Position numbers and translations under genes: made by a program. 64,000 bases of DNA, from contig JAVBLR010000011.1 in the NCBI GenBank assembly GCA_031553395.1, positions 186,001-250,000 of the forward strand, in the 5' to 3' direction. Shown in pieces: positions 7,967-16,242 of this stretch (position 1 is the stretch's first letter; each line of letters starts with the position of its first letter). The notes under the pieces were generated by a model, which saw nothing but the letters and a program-made list of their open reading frames with translations, was not told the DNA's origin and did not search any database. This stretch comes from WRGA01 sp031553395 (GTDB taxonomy: Bacteria; Bacteroidota; Bacteroidia; Bacteroidales; WRGA01).

Positions 7967-10153
7967 ATGGTTAAAAAATATGAATTAACTGAAAAATTAA
8001 AAGAGCATTTCGGATTTAGCACTTTTAAAGGCAACCAAGAAGTTATTATCGACAGTGTACTTGAAGGTAAAGATACATTTGTTTTGATGCCGACCGGAGG
8101 TGGAAAATCCCTATGTTACCAATTACCTTCTTTATTAATGGAAGGTACGGCCATTGTTATTTCGCCATTGATTGCTTTAATGAAAAATCAGGTGGATGCA
8201 ATGCGCAATTTCAGTGCGGAAGATGGAGTAGCTCATTTTCTAAATTCTTCCTTGAACCGTGCTGCCATAGAACAGGTTAAAGCCGATATTGTATCAGGAA
8301 AGACCAAATTACTATATGTAGCTCCGGAATCTCTTACCAAAGATGAAAATGTAGAATTTCTCAAGCAAATAAAAATATCTTTTTACGCTGTGGATGAAGC
8401 TCACTGTATTTCGGAATGGGGACACGATTTTCGTCCCGAATACAGGCGTATCCGTCCGATTATTAATGAAATCGGACAACAACCACTAATAGCACTTACT
8501 GCAACTGCTACACCAAAAGTGCAACACGATATCCAAAAAAATCTTGGAATGTCGGACGCTTCTGTGTATAAGTCTTCATTTAATCGTCCTAATTTATATT
8601 ACGAAGTTCGTTCAAAAACAAACAACGTAGAAAAAGATATTATTAAATATATAAAATTGCAAACTGGGAAATCCGGTATTATTTATTGCCTTAGCCGGAA
8701 AAAAGTGGAAGAACTTGCGGAAGTATTGCAAGCTAACGGCATTAATGCATTAGCTTACCATGCAGGAATGGATTCATCTACTCGGTCGGGAAATCAGGAT
8801 GCATTTCTGATGGAAAAAGCCGAAGTAATTGTTGCAACAATTGCCTTTGGAATGGGAATTGACAAGCCGGATGTTCGCTATGTAATTCATTATGACATAC
8901 CTAAAAGTCTGGAAGGCTACTATCAGGAAACCGGACGTTCCGGACGTGATGGTGGTGAAGGACAATGTATTGCGTTTTATTCGTATAAAGACTTGCAGAA
9001 ATTAGAGAAATTTATGCAAGGAAAACCGATTGCTGAGCAGGAAATCGGGAAACAACTACTGCTCGAAACTGCCGCATATGCCGAATCTTCGGTTTGTCGC
9101 AGAAAATCTCTTCTCCATTATTTTGGTGAAGAGTACAAAGAAGATAATTGTGGAAATTGTGATAACTGTTTACATCCTAAAAAACAAGTGGAAGCTCAAG
9201 AATTATTAATTACTGTTATTGAAACCGTTACTGCTTTAAAAGAAAAATTTAAAACTGATTATGTAGTAAATGTATTGTTGGGGAAAGAATTATCTGAAAT
9301 TCAATCCTATAAACATGATGAACTGGAAGTGTTCGGAAGTGGACAAGATGAAAATGAAAAAACGTGGCATGCGGTTATCCGTCAAGCCTTAATCGCCGGA
9401 TATCTCGATAAAGACATTGAGAATTATGGATTATTAAAAATTACACCTGCCGGGCAAAAGTTTTTAAAGAAACCTCTTCCTTTTAAGATTACCGAAGATA
9501 ATGAATTTGAAGATGACGACGACGACATTCCAACACGATCCGGAGGTGGTTCTTCCGGTGCTGTAGATCCTGTTTTATTTTCGATGTTGAAGGATTTAAG
9601 GAAAAAGATTTCAAAAAAATTATCTTTACCACCCTTTGTGATATTTCAGGATCCGTCACTAGAAGCTATGTCGACAACTTATCCCATTACAATTGATGAG
9701 TTGCAGAATATCCCTGGAGTTGGAGCAGGAAAAGCAAAACGATATGGAAAAGAATTTGTAGAATTAATCAAAAAACATGTCGAAGAAAATGAAATCGAAC
9801 GTCCTGAGGATTTGCGTGTTCGAACTGTCGCTAATAAATCAAAGTTGAAGGTATCTATTATCCAGAATATTGATAGGAAAATAGCGCTAGATGATATTGC
9901 AGAAACCAAAGGATTGGATTTTTCCGACTTACTAGATGAAATTGAGGCAATTGTTTATTCAGGAACAAAAATAAATATCGATTATTTCCTGTATGAAATT
10001 ATGGACGAAGATCGGATTAATGATATTTTTGATTATTTCAAAGAGTCTCAAACTGATGAGATTGGAGCTGCAGTAGAAGAACTTGGCCCTGAATATACAG
10101 AAGAAGAAATCCGTTTGATACGAATCAAATTTATTTCGGAAATGGGAAATTAA
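7967..10153 (+). CDS. recQ: RecQ family ATP-dependent DNA helicase
   Basis: 3'-5' helicase of recombination and replication repair. The 728 residues carry motif I PTGGGKS (42-48), motif II DEAHC within AVDEAHCISEWGHDFRPEYR, and motif VI QETGRSGRDG. They are followed by the Cys residues of the zinc site (CRR; then CGNCDNC), an RQC region, and an HRDC domain starting near LFSMLKDLRKKI with its IPGVGAGKAKRYG hairpin-helix-hairpin signature. An acidic linker (EFEDDDDDI) separates RQC and HRDC. The roughly 100-residue tail after HRDC is shared by long Bacteroidota RecQ proteins as far as I know. A TAAATTTG at 7919-7926 may be its -7 element. No gene partner is adjacent. Confidence 0.95.
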   Translation: MVKKYELTEKLKEHFGFSTFKGNQEVIIDSVLEGKDTFVLMPTGGGKSLCYQLPSLLMEGTAIVISPLIALMKNQVDAMRNFSAEDGVAHFLNSSLNRAAIEQVKADIVSGKTKLLYVAPESLTKDENVEFLKQIKISFYAVDEAHCISEWGHDFRPEYRRIRPIINEIGQQPLIALTATATPKVQHDIQKNLGMSDASVYKSSFNRPNLYYEVRSKTNNVEKDIIKYIKLQTGKSGIIYCLSRKKVEELAEVLQANGINALAYHAGMDSSTRSGNQDAFLMEKAEVIVATIAFGMGIDKPDVRYVIHYDIPKSLEGYYQETGRSGRDGGEGQCIAFYSYKDLQKLEKFMQGKPIAEQEIGKQLLLETAAYAESSVCRRKSLLHYFGEEYKEDNCGNCDNCLHPKKQVEAQELLITVIETVTALKEKFKTDYVVNVLLGKELSEIQSYKHDELEVFGSGQDENEKTWHAVIRQALIAGYLDKDIENYGLLKITPAGQKFLKKPLPFKITEDNEFEDDDDDIPTRSGGGSSGAVDPVLFSMLKDLRKKISKKLSLPPFVIFQDPSLEAMSTTYPITIDELQNIPGVGAGKAKRYGKEFVELIKKHVEENEIERPEDLRVRTVANKSKLKVSIIQNIDRKIALDDIAETKGLDFSDLLDEIEAIVYSGTKINIDYFLYEIMDEDRINDIFDYFKESQTDEIGAAVEELGPEYTEEEIRLIRIKFISEMGN

Positions 10154-10172
10154 TTCTATCAGAATAAATATG

Positions 10173-10204
10173 AAAAGGCAGAAAATTTGAGTTTTCTGCC
10201 TTTT
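10173..10204 (+). terminator. Terminator between recQ and fabG
   Basis: GGCAGAAAA (10177-10185) pairs with TTTTCTGCC (10192-10200). A-run and T-run flanks extend the stem to 13 bp. It can serve both convergent genes. Confidence 0.85.
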
Positions 10205-10256
10205 TGTATTAATATTTATTCTGATAACTTCCGGTAACTTCAGATACTTTCTTTTT

Positions 10257-11003
10257 TTACATATTCATTCCACCACAAACAGGAATTACTTGTCCCGACA
10301 CATACGAAGACAAATCAGATGCCAAAAACAATGCAACATTGGCAACATCTTCGGGAGTACCTCCACGTCTCAATGGAATTTGACTTGCCCATTGTTTACG
10401 TACCTCTTCCGAAAGCTGCCCTGTCATTTCGGTAATAATAAATCCGGGAGCAATTGAATTAGCACGAATTCCACGTGAACCAAGTTCCTGAGCTATTGAT
10501 TTTGCCAATCCAATCATCCCTGCCTTAGAAGCAGAATAATTACATTGCCCAGCATTTCCCGAAACTCCTACTACTGAACTCATATTTACAATACTACCTG
10601 ATTTCTGACGCATCATTACAGGAGTAGTAGCATGAATAAAATTAAATGCAGATTTCAGATTTACATTAATTACCATATCCCATTGACTTTCAGTCATACG
10701 CATCATTAAACCATCACGGGTAATACCGGCATTATTTACCAAAACATCTATCCGGCCAAAATCTTTTACTATTTCCTCAACAACTTTATGAGTATCATCA
10801 AAATCAGCAGCATTAGAGGCATATGCCTTTGCTTTTACACCTAAAGCTATAATCTCAGCCTCAGTTGCTTTGGCATTATCATCAATTGCCAAATCGGTAA
10901 ATGCAATACTTGCTCCCTCTTGAGCAAATTTCAAAGCGATAGCTTTTCCAATACCACGAGCAGCACCTGTAACAACTGCCACTTTTCCTTCAAGTAATTT
11001 CAT
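10257..11003 (-). CDS. fabG: 3-oxoacyl-ACP reductase FabG (SDR family)
   Basis: NADPH-dependent reductase of 3-oxoacyl-ACP in fatty acid elongation. 248 residues: nucleotide motif TGAARGIG (12-19), NNAG, catalytic Ser in NMSSVVGVSG, YSASK with catalytic Tyr and Lys, and PGFIITEMT. The family is broad, but the MLLEGKVAVVTGAARGIG-like opening, the length and the VSGQVIPVCGGMNM ending are FabG-like. It is the last gene of a tetR, FabH-like, fabG run on the minus strand, so its substrate may be the product of the FabH-like enzyme. The 125-base gap in front of it holds a long word-repeat hairpin. Confidence 0.85.
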   Translation of the reverse strand: MKLLEGKVAVVTGAARGIGKAIALKFAQEGASIAFTDLAIDDNAKATEAEIIALGVKAKAYASNAADFDDTHKVVEEIVKDFGRIDVLVNNAGITRDGLMMRMTESQWDMVINVNLKSAFNFIHATTPVMMRQKSGSIVNMSSVVGVSGNAGQCNYSASKAGMIGLAKSIAQELGSRGIRANSIAPGFIITEMTGQLSEEVRKQWASQIPLRRGGTPEDVANVALFLASDLSSYVSGQVIPVCGGMNM

Positions 11004-11038
11004 TTTTGATATTTGTTAATCGTTATTTGTTAATCACC

Positions 11039-11126
11039 ATTTGTTATTAGTTGTTATTTGTTTATCGTTATTAGGTTTTAGATTCATTTCTAATAACATA
11101 CAAATAACTAACAACTAATAACAAAT
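11039..11126. repeat. Word-repeat hairpin (GTTATTTG/GTTATTAG family)
   Basis: Left arm 11039-11074 is built from variants of GTTATTAG and GTTATTTG. Right arm 11090-11126 is nearly its reverse complement. They enclose a loop of about 15 bases between the FabH-like gene and fabG. No T-tract follows on the minus strand. Confidence 0.7.
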
Positions 11127-11128
11127 AA

Positions 11129-12073
11129 CTAAAACCTGACAAGACAACTTCCACTTGAATATCCACCACCAAAAACAGTGAGCACCACAATATCTCCGGA
11201 TTTAAAAGTATCATAGTTTTGAGCAAAAACCAACGGAGAACTTGGTGAACCGGTATTTCCCAATTCGGCAATATTACTCAATATTTTTTCATCTGAAACC
11301 TTTAATTGTCCGGCGACATTGCTTATAATGCGCATATTAGCCTGATGAGCAATTATATAAGAAATATCCTCGATCTCATAGTCTTGTTTTTCTGCAACAT
11401 GTTTGATGGCATCGCACATATATTTACAAGCATACATAAAAACATCACGTCCATCCGGCATTTGTATCCCTTCCGTTTTTGGGCGAAGATAAACACCTCC
11501 AGGACCTTTACCTACATGTCCTAATGCTTTTGTATAAATTTCTATTATTTCAGGTTCTTTATCCGATTGTTTTTCTTTCGATACAAATACAGCAACAGCT
11601 GCATCTCCCCACAAATGGCCGGCTTTTGGATCAGTTTCATTACTATATGCCGTATTATGCTCGGAGCAAACAATCAATGCCTTGCTTGCTTTATTCATGG
11701 CGAAATAACCCTCAACAATCTCCAATCCGTTCAAGAAAGAAGAACATGCTGAAGATACATATACAGCTTTTGTATTTTCTACATTAAATTCACGCTGAAC
11801 AACATGAGCCATAGTTGCAACTGTATCCAACGGAGAATAAGATGCTCCGACTATTAAGTCAACATCTTTCACATCATAAGGGAGTTTGGAAAGAGCATCG
11901 TTTACTGCAGCAATACCCATTGTGTGTGTATCTTCGTTTTCAGCGGCTTTAGAACGTGTTACAATACCTGTTCTTTGCTGAATCCACTCATCAGTAAGCC
12001 CATTAAGATTAAGAAAATGATTATTATGTACTCTTGTAGAAGGGATATAAAATCCTGTAGCGTTAATAAACAT
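11129..12073 (-). CDS. Beta-ketoacyl-ACP synthase III-like (FabH family)
   Basis: Thiolase-fold condensing enzyme. From ATG 12073 it has 314 residues and keeps the FabH triad: Cys110 in VSSACSSF, His243 in AHQAN, Asn273 in LGNTGSPSS. The opening MFINATGFYIPSTRV matches the family, so the upstream extension to 12130 is probably not translated. The context around Cys and Asn departs from textbook FabH (usually GNTSAAS), and the gene sits behind a TetR regulator with fabG. It may therefore start a special acyl chain rather than bulk fatty acid synthesis. That specificity is an inference. Confidence 0.8.
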   Translation of the reverse strand: MFINATGFYIPSTRVHNNHFLNLNGLTDEWIQQRTGIVTRSKAAENEDTHTMGIAAVNDALSKLPYDVKDVDLIVGASYSPLDTVATMAHVVQREFNVENTKAVYVSSACSSFLNGLEIVEGYFAMNKASKALIVCSEHNTAYSNETDPKAGHLWGDAAVAVFVSKEKQSDKEPEIIEIYTKALGHVGKGPGGVYLRPKTEGIQMPDGRDVFMYACKYMCDAIKHVAEKQDYEIEDISYIIAHQANMRIISNVAGQLKVSDEKILSNIAELGNTGSPSSPLVFAQNYDTFKSGDIVVLTVFGGGYSSGSCLVRF

Positions 12074-12171
12074 AAAATGTTTTATATATAAATTACTAAT
12101 TGACGGTTTATTTACCTTAAAAACCGTCATATCATCATCACTTTTATCTCAAAAATAAAGAATATAAAAAA

Positions 12172-12180
12172 TTTGCACAA
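12172..12180. promoter_or_regulatory. TTTGCACAA half-site between tetR and the FabH-like gene
   Basis: TTTGCACAA repeats the arm of the inverted repeat upstream of the tetR gene, which suggests a second, weaker operator. It could equally be chance in AT-rich sequence. Confidence 0.25.
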
Positions 12181-12182
12181 GG

Positions 12183-12770
12183 TTAACTTTTAATTCCATA
12201 TAAAAGGATATTCACAATTTCGTTTCGCTGCCTAATGCGGTCTATCACTTCTTTTCCATCAAAAACACCTTTTATATATGGAACCTCAATTCCTTTTAAA
12301 GCATAATGTAATGTCAATGCACTAACCTCAACATCAAACGAACGGAAAACTTTTTTCTGAACTCCTTCCAGCAATATTTTCTTGATAATTTGTATTTCTT
12401 TTAAATCAAACTTCTTCCTTACTTTTTCAACCCGGCTTACGTCCTGAAAAAAATCAGCATGTAAGCTACCATTTCTTTTTACTACCTCTTTTACAGCATC
12501 TAAACGAGTAAAAATAAACGTTTTTAATTTTTCTTCGGGTTCAAGATCTTTCTCCCCTACCTTATGTAATGCCAATTGTAGTTGTTCCAACTCCGATTCT
12601 ACTACAGCAAGGTAGATGTCGTTTTTATTTTTAAAGTAAGTATAAAGAGTCCTACGGCCTTTACTCGATGCTTGGGCAATATCATTCATGGTTGTATTTC
12701 CTACACCCATCTTGGCAAATAGCTGTCTTGCCACATCTACGAGAATTTCGCGTGTTTTTAGAGCTGCCAT
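12183..12770 (-). CDS. TetR/AcrR family transcriptional regulator
   Basis: 195 residues with an N-terminal helix-turn-helix: ILVDVARQLFAKMGVGNTTMNDIAQASS followed by RRTLYTYFKNKNDIYLAV, the classic TetR_N layout. The C-terminal helical ligand domain is not identifiable to substrate. It is the first gene of the run with the FabH-like gene (110 bases from stop to ATG) and fabG, so it probably controls them. An inverted repeat, TTTTTGCACA-N13-TGTGCAAAAA, lies 10 bases before its start and overlaps a minus-strand TAnnTTTG element, the expected place for autoregulation. Confidence 0.85.
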   Translation of the reverse strand: MAALKTREILVDVARQLFAKMGVGNTTMNDIAQASSKGRRTLYTYFKNKNDIYLAVVESELEQLQLALHKVGEKDLEPEEKLKTFIFTRLDAVKEVVKRNGSLHADFFQDVSRVEKVRKKFDLKEIQIIKKILLEGVQKKVFRSFDVEVSALTLHYALKGIEVPYIKGVFDGKEVIDRIRQRNEIVNILLYGIKS

Positions 12771-12779
12771 AATGACTTA

Positions 12780-12814
12780 TTTTTGCACATTCGACCAAAA
12801 ACTGTGCAAAAATA
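12780..12814. promoter_or_regulatory. Candidate TetR operator overlapping the tetR promoter
   Basis: Perfect 10-bp arms TTTTTGCACA (12780-12789) and TGTGCAAAAA (12803-12812) are separated by 13 bases. The right arm contains the minus-strand -7 element TATTTTTG (12807-12814). The symmetric left arm also creates a TATTTTTG on the plus strand. Confidence 0.45.
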
Positions 12815-12933
12815 ATAAAAAGAAAATAAAATTGAAGTTTTTTTGAAAAAAAGTAGACTAAGATTTAACAAACCTTTTAAGGTTGAAGTTTTTTTACAAT
12901 GAGATTTCAGTTTCCTACTTTTTATTCATTAAA

Positions 12934-13038
12934 TCAATGCCCATGTCCACATCCGCATCCGGGGGTTGAACACGCTGTCAACAGGAAAAGACAAACAGAG
13001 AATATACAGAAAAGAAAAAGGATATATATTTTATTCAT
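12934..13038 (-). CDS. 34-residue Cys/His-rich lipoprotein
   Basis: Short gene translated from ATG 13038. The signal segment MNKIYILFLFCIFSVCLFLL runs into LTAC, a lipobox. After lipidation and cleavage only about 12 residues would remain (CSTPGCGCGHGH), with three Cys and two His. That is a plausible metal-binding tag on the membrane, but no function is known to me. The in-frame extension to 13164 gives no sensible signal and was rejected. It follows the polyferredoxin gene in the same direction after 187 bases, so it may belong to that redox module. Confidence 0.6.
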   Translation of the reverse strand: MNKIYILFLFCIFSVCLFLLTACSTPGCGCGHGH

Positions 13039-13225
13039 TTTTAAATAAGTCATAATGGCGGTATTTTGCATAAATAACAAAAGATAGTTCGTATAAGAAC
13101 TCATTTTTTTATAAAATATTGTACAAACATAAATTAAGTCCTGTTTGTTTATAGTTAAATGCAAATAAAGAAGTTAATACTATTCCAATAACTTCTGATT
13201 ATTTTTTTTATTCCCATTTTTTATC

Positions 13226-14749
13226 TCAAAATCCGAAATCGTCTATTTCTATTTTCTCTTTCTTTCCTTCTTTAAATGCTTGTGCTTGCAGATGTTCGAC
13301 ATTTCCTTCTACATAAATAGCACGATAAGGACGAACCGGACAAATATATTCGCATCCTCCGCAACCAACACAAATATCCGGATTGATATGCGGAATGGTC
13401 AATCCATTTTTATATGGAATCATGGTAACTGCTTGTGTAGGGCAATGTTCGGCACAAGCACCACAATTTGTTCCATTTGTATGTACCACACAAATATCTT
13501 CGACAAAAACAACACGACCAACTTGTGTCAAATGTTTTTCTTCTTTAGTCAAGGGCTTTAATGCTTTATTCGGACAGATATTTGCACAAATCGTACAATC
13601 ATAATTGCAAAAACCTTTTTCAAAATACATCATCGGCTGCATTATTCCACCTGCTCCATATTCCATAAAAGATGGCTTCAATACATGTGAAGGACATCTG
13701 CTTACACAAAGAAGACAAGAAGTACAATGATGTAACAAATGATCTGCACTTACAGAACCAGGAGGTGAAATCGGATGTTGGCGAGCATGCTTCGTTACTC
13801 CTGCCAATGAATTTACCTTATCTTGTACCATAACTACCGGAACTGTTACAGCAGTACTTATACTTACCAATAAAAATTGTCTTCGGCCTGTATCTGAAGG
13901 TGTTGTCTTTTCCAAAGAAGTTTCTTTTTTTGCAAAAGAGAAACTCAAAGCATTTTGTTTACAACTTCCTAAACAATTGAAACAATCGACACACCGACTA
14001 TAATCGATGTCGTATTCTTTACTGTTTATACATGAAGCTTTGCAATAACGGGCACATGCACCGCAATTATTGCATTTTTCGATATCGATCCGTACTTTAA
14101 AGAAAGAATATTTTCCTAAAAAACCTAATATTGTTCCAACAGGACATATCGTGTTACAATAAGTACGTCCATATTTCCAAGATAAAAATCCAATAATAAA
14201 TAATGTCAGAATTCCGGTAAGAAAAGCAACAGAGCTAAGCATTACAATTTCTGCTTTGTAAAAAGTATAATTTCCGAAGCTTGTAAAAATACTTTCCAAC
14301 ACATTATTCCCTGCCATATATATGGGTTTGAATATACTTACAATCATTCTTCCATAGGCACTGTAAGGATCTACCAATTCCAATAAAGTCATAAAGCCCA
14401 AAAGAACTCCGATAATTGAAGCAACCAATACAGTCCATCGCAAGATGTTCTTAGCTTTACTGTATGTATATTTTTTCTTCTTTTTGCCAAATCGTTTTGA
14501 GATCCAAGCTACAATATCCTGATAAATTCCCATTGGACAAATAGATGAACAATAAATTCGGCCAAATGCCAATGTCAGCAAAACTAAAACGAGAATAATA
14601 ACCACATTAAAAGCTAATATTGCAGGAACAAGCTGAATATGAGCTAAAACATGAAACCCTTCAGGCAATAATGCTGCAAAATCAAGAAAGTATAAAGTAA
14701 TAAGCGAAAATAAAACTATGGATATTGCTACACGGAACTTCTTCAACAT
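13226..14749 (-). CDS. Membrane polyferredoxin, NapH/NapG-like fusion
   Basis: 507 residues in two parts. The N-terminal NapH/NosR-like half has about four to five membrane helices and two CxxxCP motifs (CSSICP 67-72, CNTICP 198-203), then two ferredoxin clusters (from C226 and C253). A twin-arginine-like stretch GRRQFLLVSISTAV at 288-301 then begins a second region. That region has four more Cys clusters (near 342-352, 381-392, 420-436, 460-470) in CxxCxxCxxxCP style. This resembles NapH joined to NapG, an electron conduit between quinol and a periplasmic acceptor. No Nap, Nos or Rnf enzyme is nearby. It follows the DUF362 gene by 39 bases, so the two are one operon. Confidence 0.8.
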   Translation of the reverse strand: MLKKFRVAISIVLFSLITLYFLDFAALLPEGFHVLAHIQLVPAILAFNVVIILVLVLLTLAFGRIYCSSICPMGIYQDIVAWISKRFGKKKKKYTYSKAKNILRWTVLVASIIGVLLGFMTLLELVDPYSAYGRMIVSIFKPIYMAGNNVLESIFTSFGNYTFYKAEIVMLSSVAFLTGILTLFIIGFLSWKYGRTYCNTICPVGTILGFLGKYSFFKVRIDIEKCNNCGACARYCKASCINSKEYDIDYSRCVDCFNCLGSCKQNALSFSFAKKETSLEKTTPSDTGRRQFLLVSISTAVTVPVVMVQDKVNSLAGVTKHARQHPISPPGSVSADHLLHHCTSCLLCVSRCPSHVLKPSFMEYGAGGIMQPMMYFEKGFCNYDCTICANICPNKALKPLTKEEKHLTQVGRVVFVEDICVVHTNGTNCGACAEHCPTQAVTMIPYKNGLTIPHINPDICVGCGGCEYICPVRPYRAIYVEGNVEHLQAQAFKEGKKEKIEIDDFGF

Positions 14750-14788
14750 AAATTCACTTTATTATATCGTCGATTATTAATCAATAAT

Positions 14789-15724
14789 TTACATTTTTAT
14801 TCTTTTAATATTCAACTTATCAATATTCATTGTTCCGATTTTCAATGTTTGCCCACTGGCTAAATAAGAGACATTTTCCAACGGCATTTCCCGTATTTGT
14901 CCGAAAAATTTAGCAGCAGCAGTATCTACCGCAACAATATCCTGTGAAACAAACAAGCTTTTAGAATCTACAATATCCGTAGCCGAACGTCCACGCGGAC
15001 CATTTGTTTTCATTACCCTGTAAGCATCCACAATATTCAATACCGGCTTTTTCTGCATCGTACAAACATCGGCTATACATTGTTGCAAATCAGTACTATG
15101 AAATATTTTCCGATCCCAAACAATTCCCATATAATTTTTCATTGATATGGAAAGATTAGCACCTCCGTGATGTTTTAAAACAGGAACATTAATCCACACA
15201 TCACTATCCAAGATGGCTTCATGTATTTTGGCTGATTTCAATTTCTTTCCATTTGGAAGAGAAACACTTCTATAATACGACTCTTCATGTGCAGGTACAA
15301 CTTTCGCTCCGGCAGCTTTTGCAATATCTTCGATACCACTGTTTTTGTAACATTTAACCCAATCATCACATGTATGATCAAATACGGTTACTTCTTTCGC
15401 ACCGGCAGCAAAGCATTGTCGTATAATCTCTTTAACTAATGCAGGATTGGTATTCGCTCCTAATTCAGGAGTTTTGTCCCACCCGATATTTGGTTTTACA
15501 GTTACCTTGTATCCTTTTTTTACAAATTTCCCCATACCTCCGATTTGTTCCATAGCCTTCTTAAACATGGCATCTGGTTCTCCGCCCATAACAGCAACCA
15601 AATCAACAGCACTTCCAGATGAACTTTTGACTGTTTGTGCCAAAACCTCCATTCCGCCCTTCATTTTTATGGTAAATGCTGCGCCCGTAAGAGCTGCCGC
15701 CTTCAAAAAATCTCGTCTGTTCAT
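14789..15724 (-). CDS. DUF362 protein with Tat signal
   Basis: 311 residues. The start MNRRDFLKAAALTGAAF carries the twin-arginine motif RRDFLK, so a folded, probably cofactor-bearing protein is exported. The body matches DUF362 (VTVKPNIGWD, VNVPVLKHHGGANLSISMKNYMG, DTAAAKFFG), a family often tied to iron-sulfur proteins and of unknown biochemical role. It has few Cys, so the clusters are on its partner, the polyferredoxin immediately downstream. Together they look like an uncharacterised anaerobic redox unit. No promoter was recognised upstream. Confidence 0.8.
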   Translation of the reverse strand: MNRRDFLKAAALTGAAFTIKMKGGMEVLAQTVKSSSGSAVDLVAVMGGEPDAMFKKAMEQIGGMGKFVKKGYKVTVKPNIGWDKTPELGANTNPALVKEIIRQCFAAGAKEVTVFDHTCDDWVKCYKNSGIEDIAKAAGAKVVPAHEESYYRSVSLPNGKKLKSAKIHEAILDSDVWINVPVLKHHGGANLSISMKNYMGIVWDRKIFHSTDLQQCIADVCTMQKKPVLNIVDAYRVMKTNGPRGRSATDIVDSKSLFVSQDIVAVDTAAAKFFGQIREMPLENVSYLASGQTLKIGTMNIDKLNIKRIKM

Positions 15725-15834
15725 GATATAGAAATTTAATTATGAATAAAGAAATCAATCAGAAATCATCAAAAGTCCCTATAATTCTGAGAATAATACA
15801 ATTTGATTTATATTTGACATCTATACTTTTAGGT

Positions 15835-16227
15835 TTACATCAACCATGGAAATTTAAAACAATCCTCATTGTATAAATAATAATCGGCATTTCCATTTAC
15901 AGCAAAAGTTTTCACCAATTTTGCTTTTTCCAGTAATTCACATGCAAACAGAAGAGAAGCACCAGTTTTAACCCGATCTTCAACTAAAAGAATGCTTTTC
16001 CCTTCAAAATCAAAATCAATAGGCGATATTAGTTGAGGTTTATCATATTTTGGTTGTTGATTAACATCTCTCAAATTGATTTTTAGCAAGTGATATTCAA
16101 TATTCAATTTTTGGTTAAGTATTGCTGCCGGAATAATCCCACCATTAGCAATAACAACTATCATATCAAAAGACTCAGCAAAAGTTATCTCTCTAAACCT
16201 TTCCAATACTTCTTCGAAAGTCTTCAT
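15835..16227 (-). CDS. Small phosphoribosyltransferase-like protein
   Basis: 130 residues of the type I PRTase fold. The PRPP-binding loop is seen as SILLVEDRVKTGASL (78-92), with Glu-Asp in place of the usual Asp-Asp, and VVIANGGIIPAA (24-35) fits the conserved early loop. The C-terminal hood is short and the base specificity cannot be read. It lies 15 bases after an ECF S-component gene, so the pair may take up and activate a base or related small molecule. That substrate link is inference. Confidence 0.75.
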   Translation of the reverse strand: MKTFEEVLERFREITFAESFDMIVVIANGGIIPAAILNQKLNIEYHLLKINLRDVNQQPKYDKPQLISPIDFDFEGKSILLVEDRVKTGASLLFACELLEKAKLVKTFAVNGNADYYLYNEDCFKFPWLM

Positions 16228-16242
16228 ATAGTTCGAAGCTAA

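Noticed and set aside
10218..10250. Possible second terminator or gene fragment after recQ
   Set aside because: It is a short GATAACTTC/GGTAACTTC word run like that at 30098-30140, not a hairpin.
13039..13164. N-terminal extension of the Cys/His lipoprotein to 76 residues
   Set aside because: The extra 42 residues precede the real signal peptide and would block export; ATG 13038 gives a standard lipoprotein signal.
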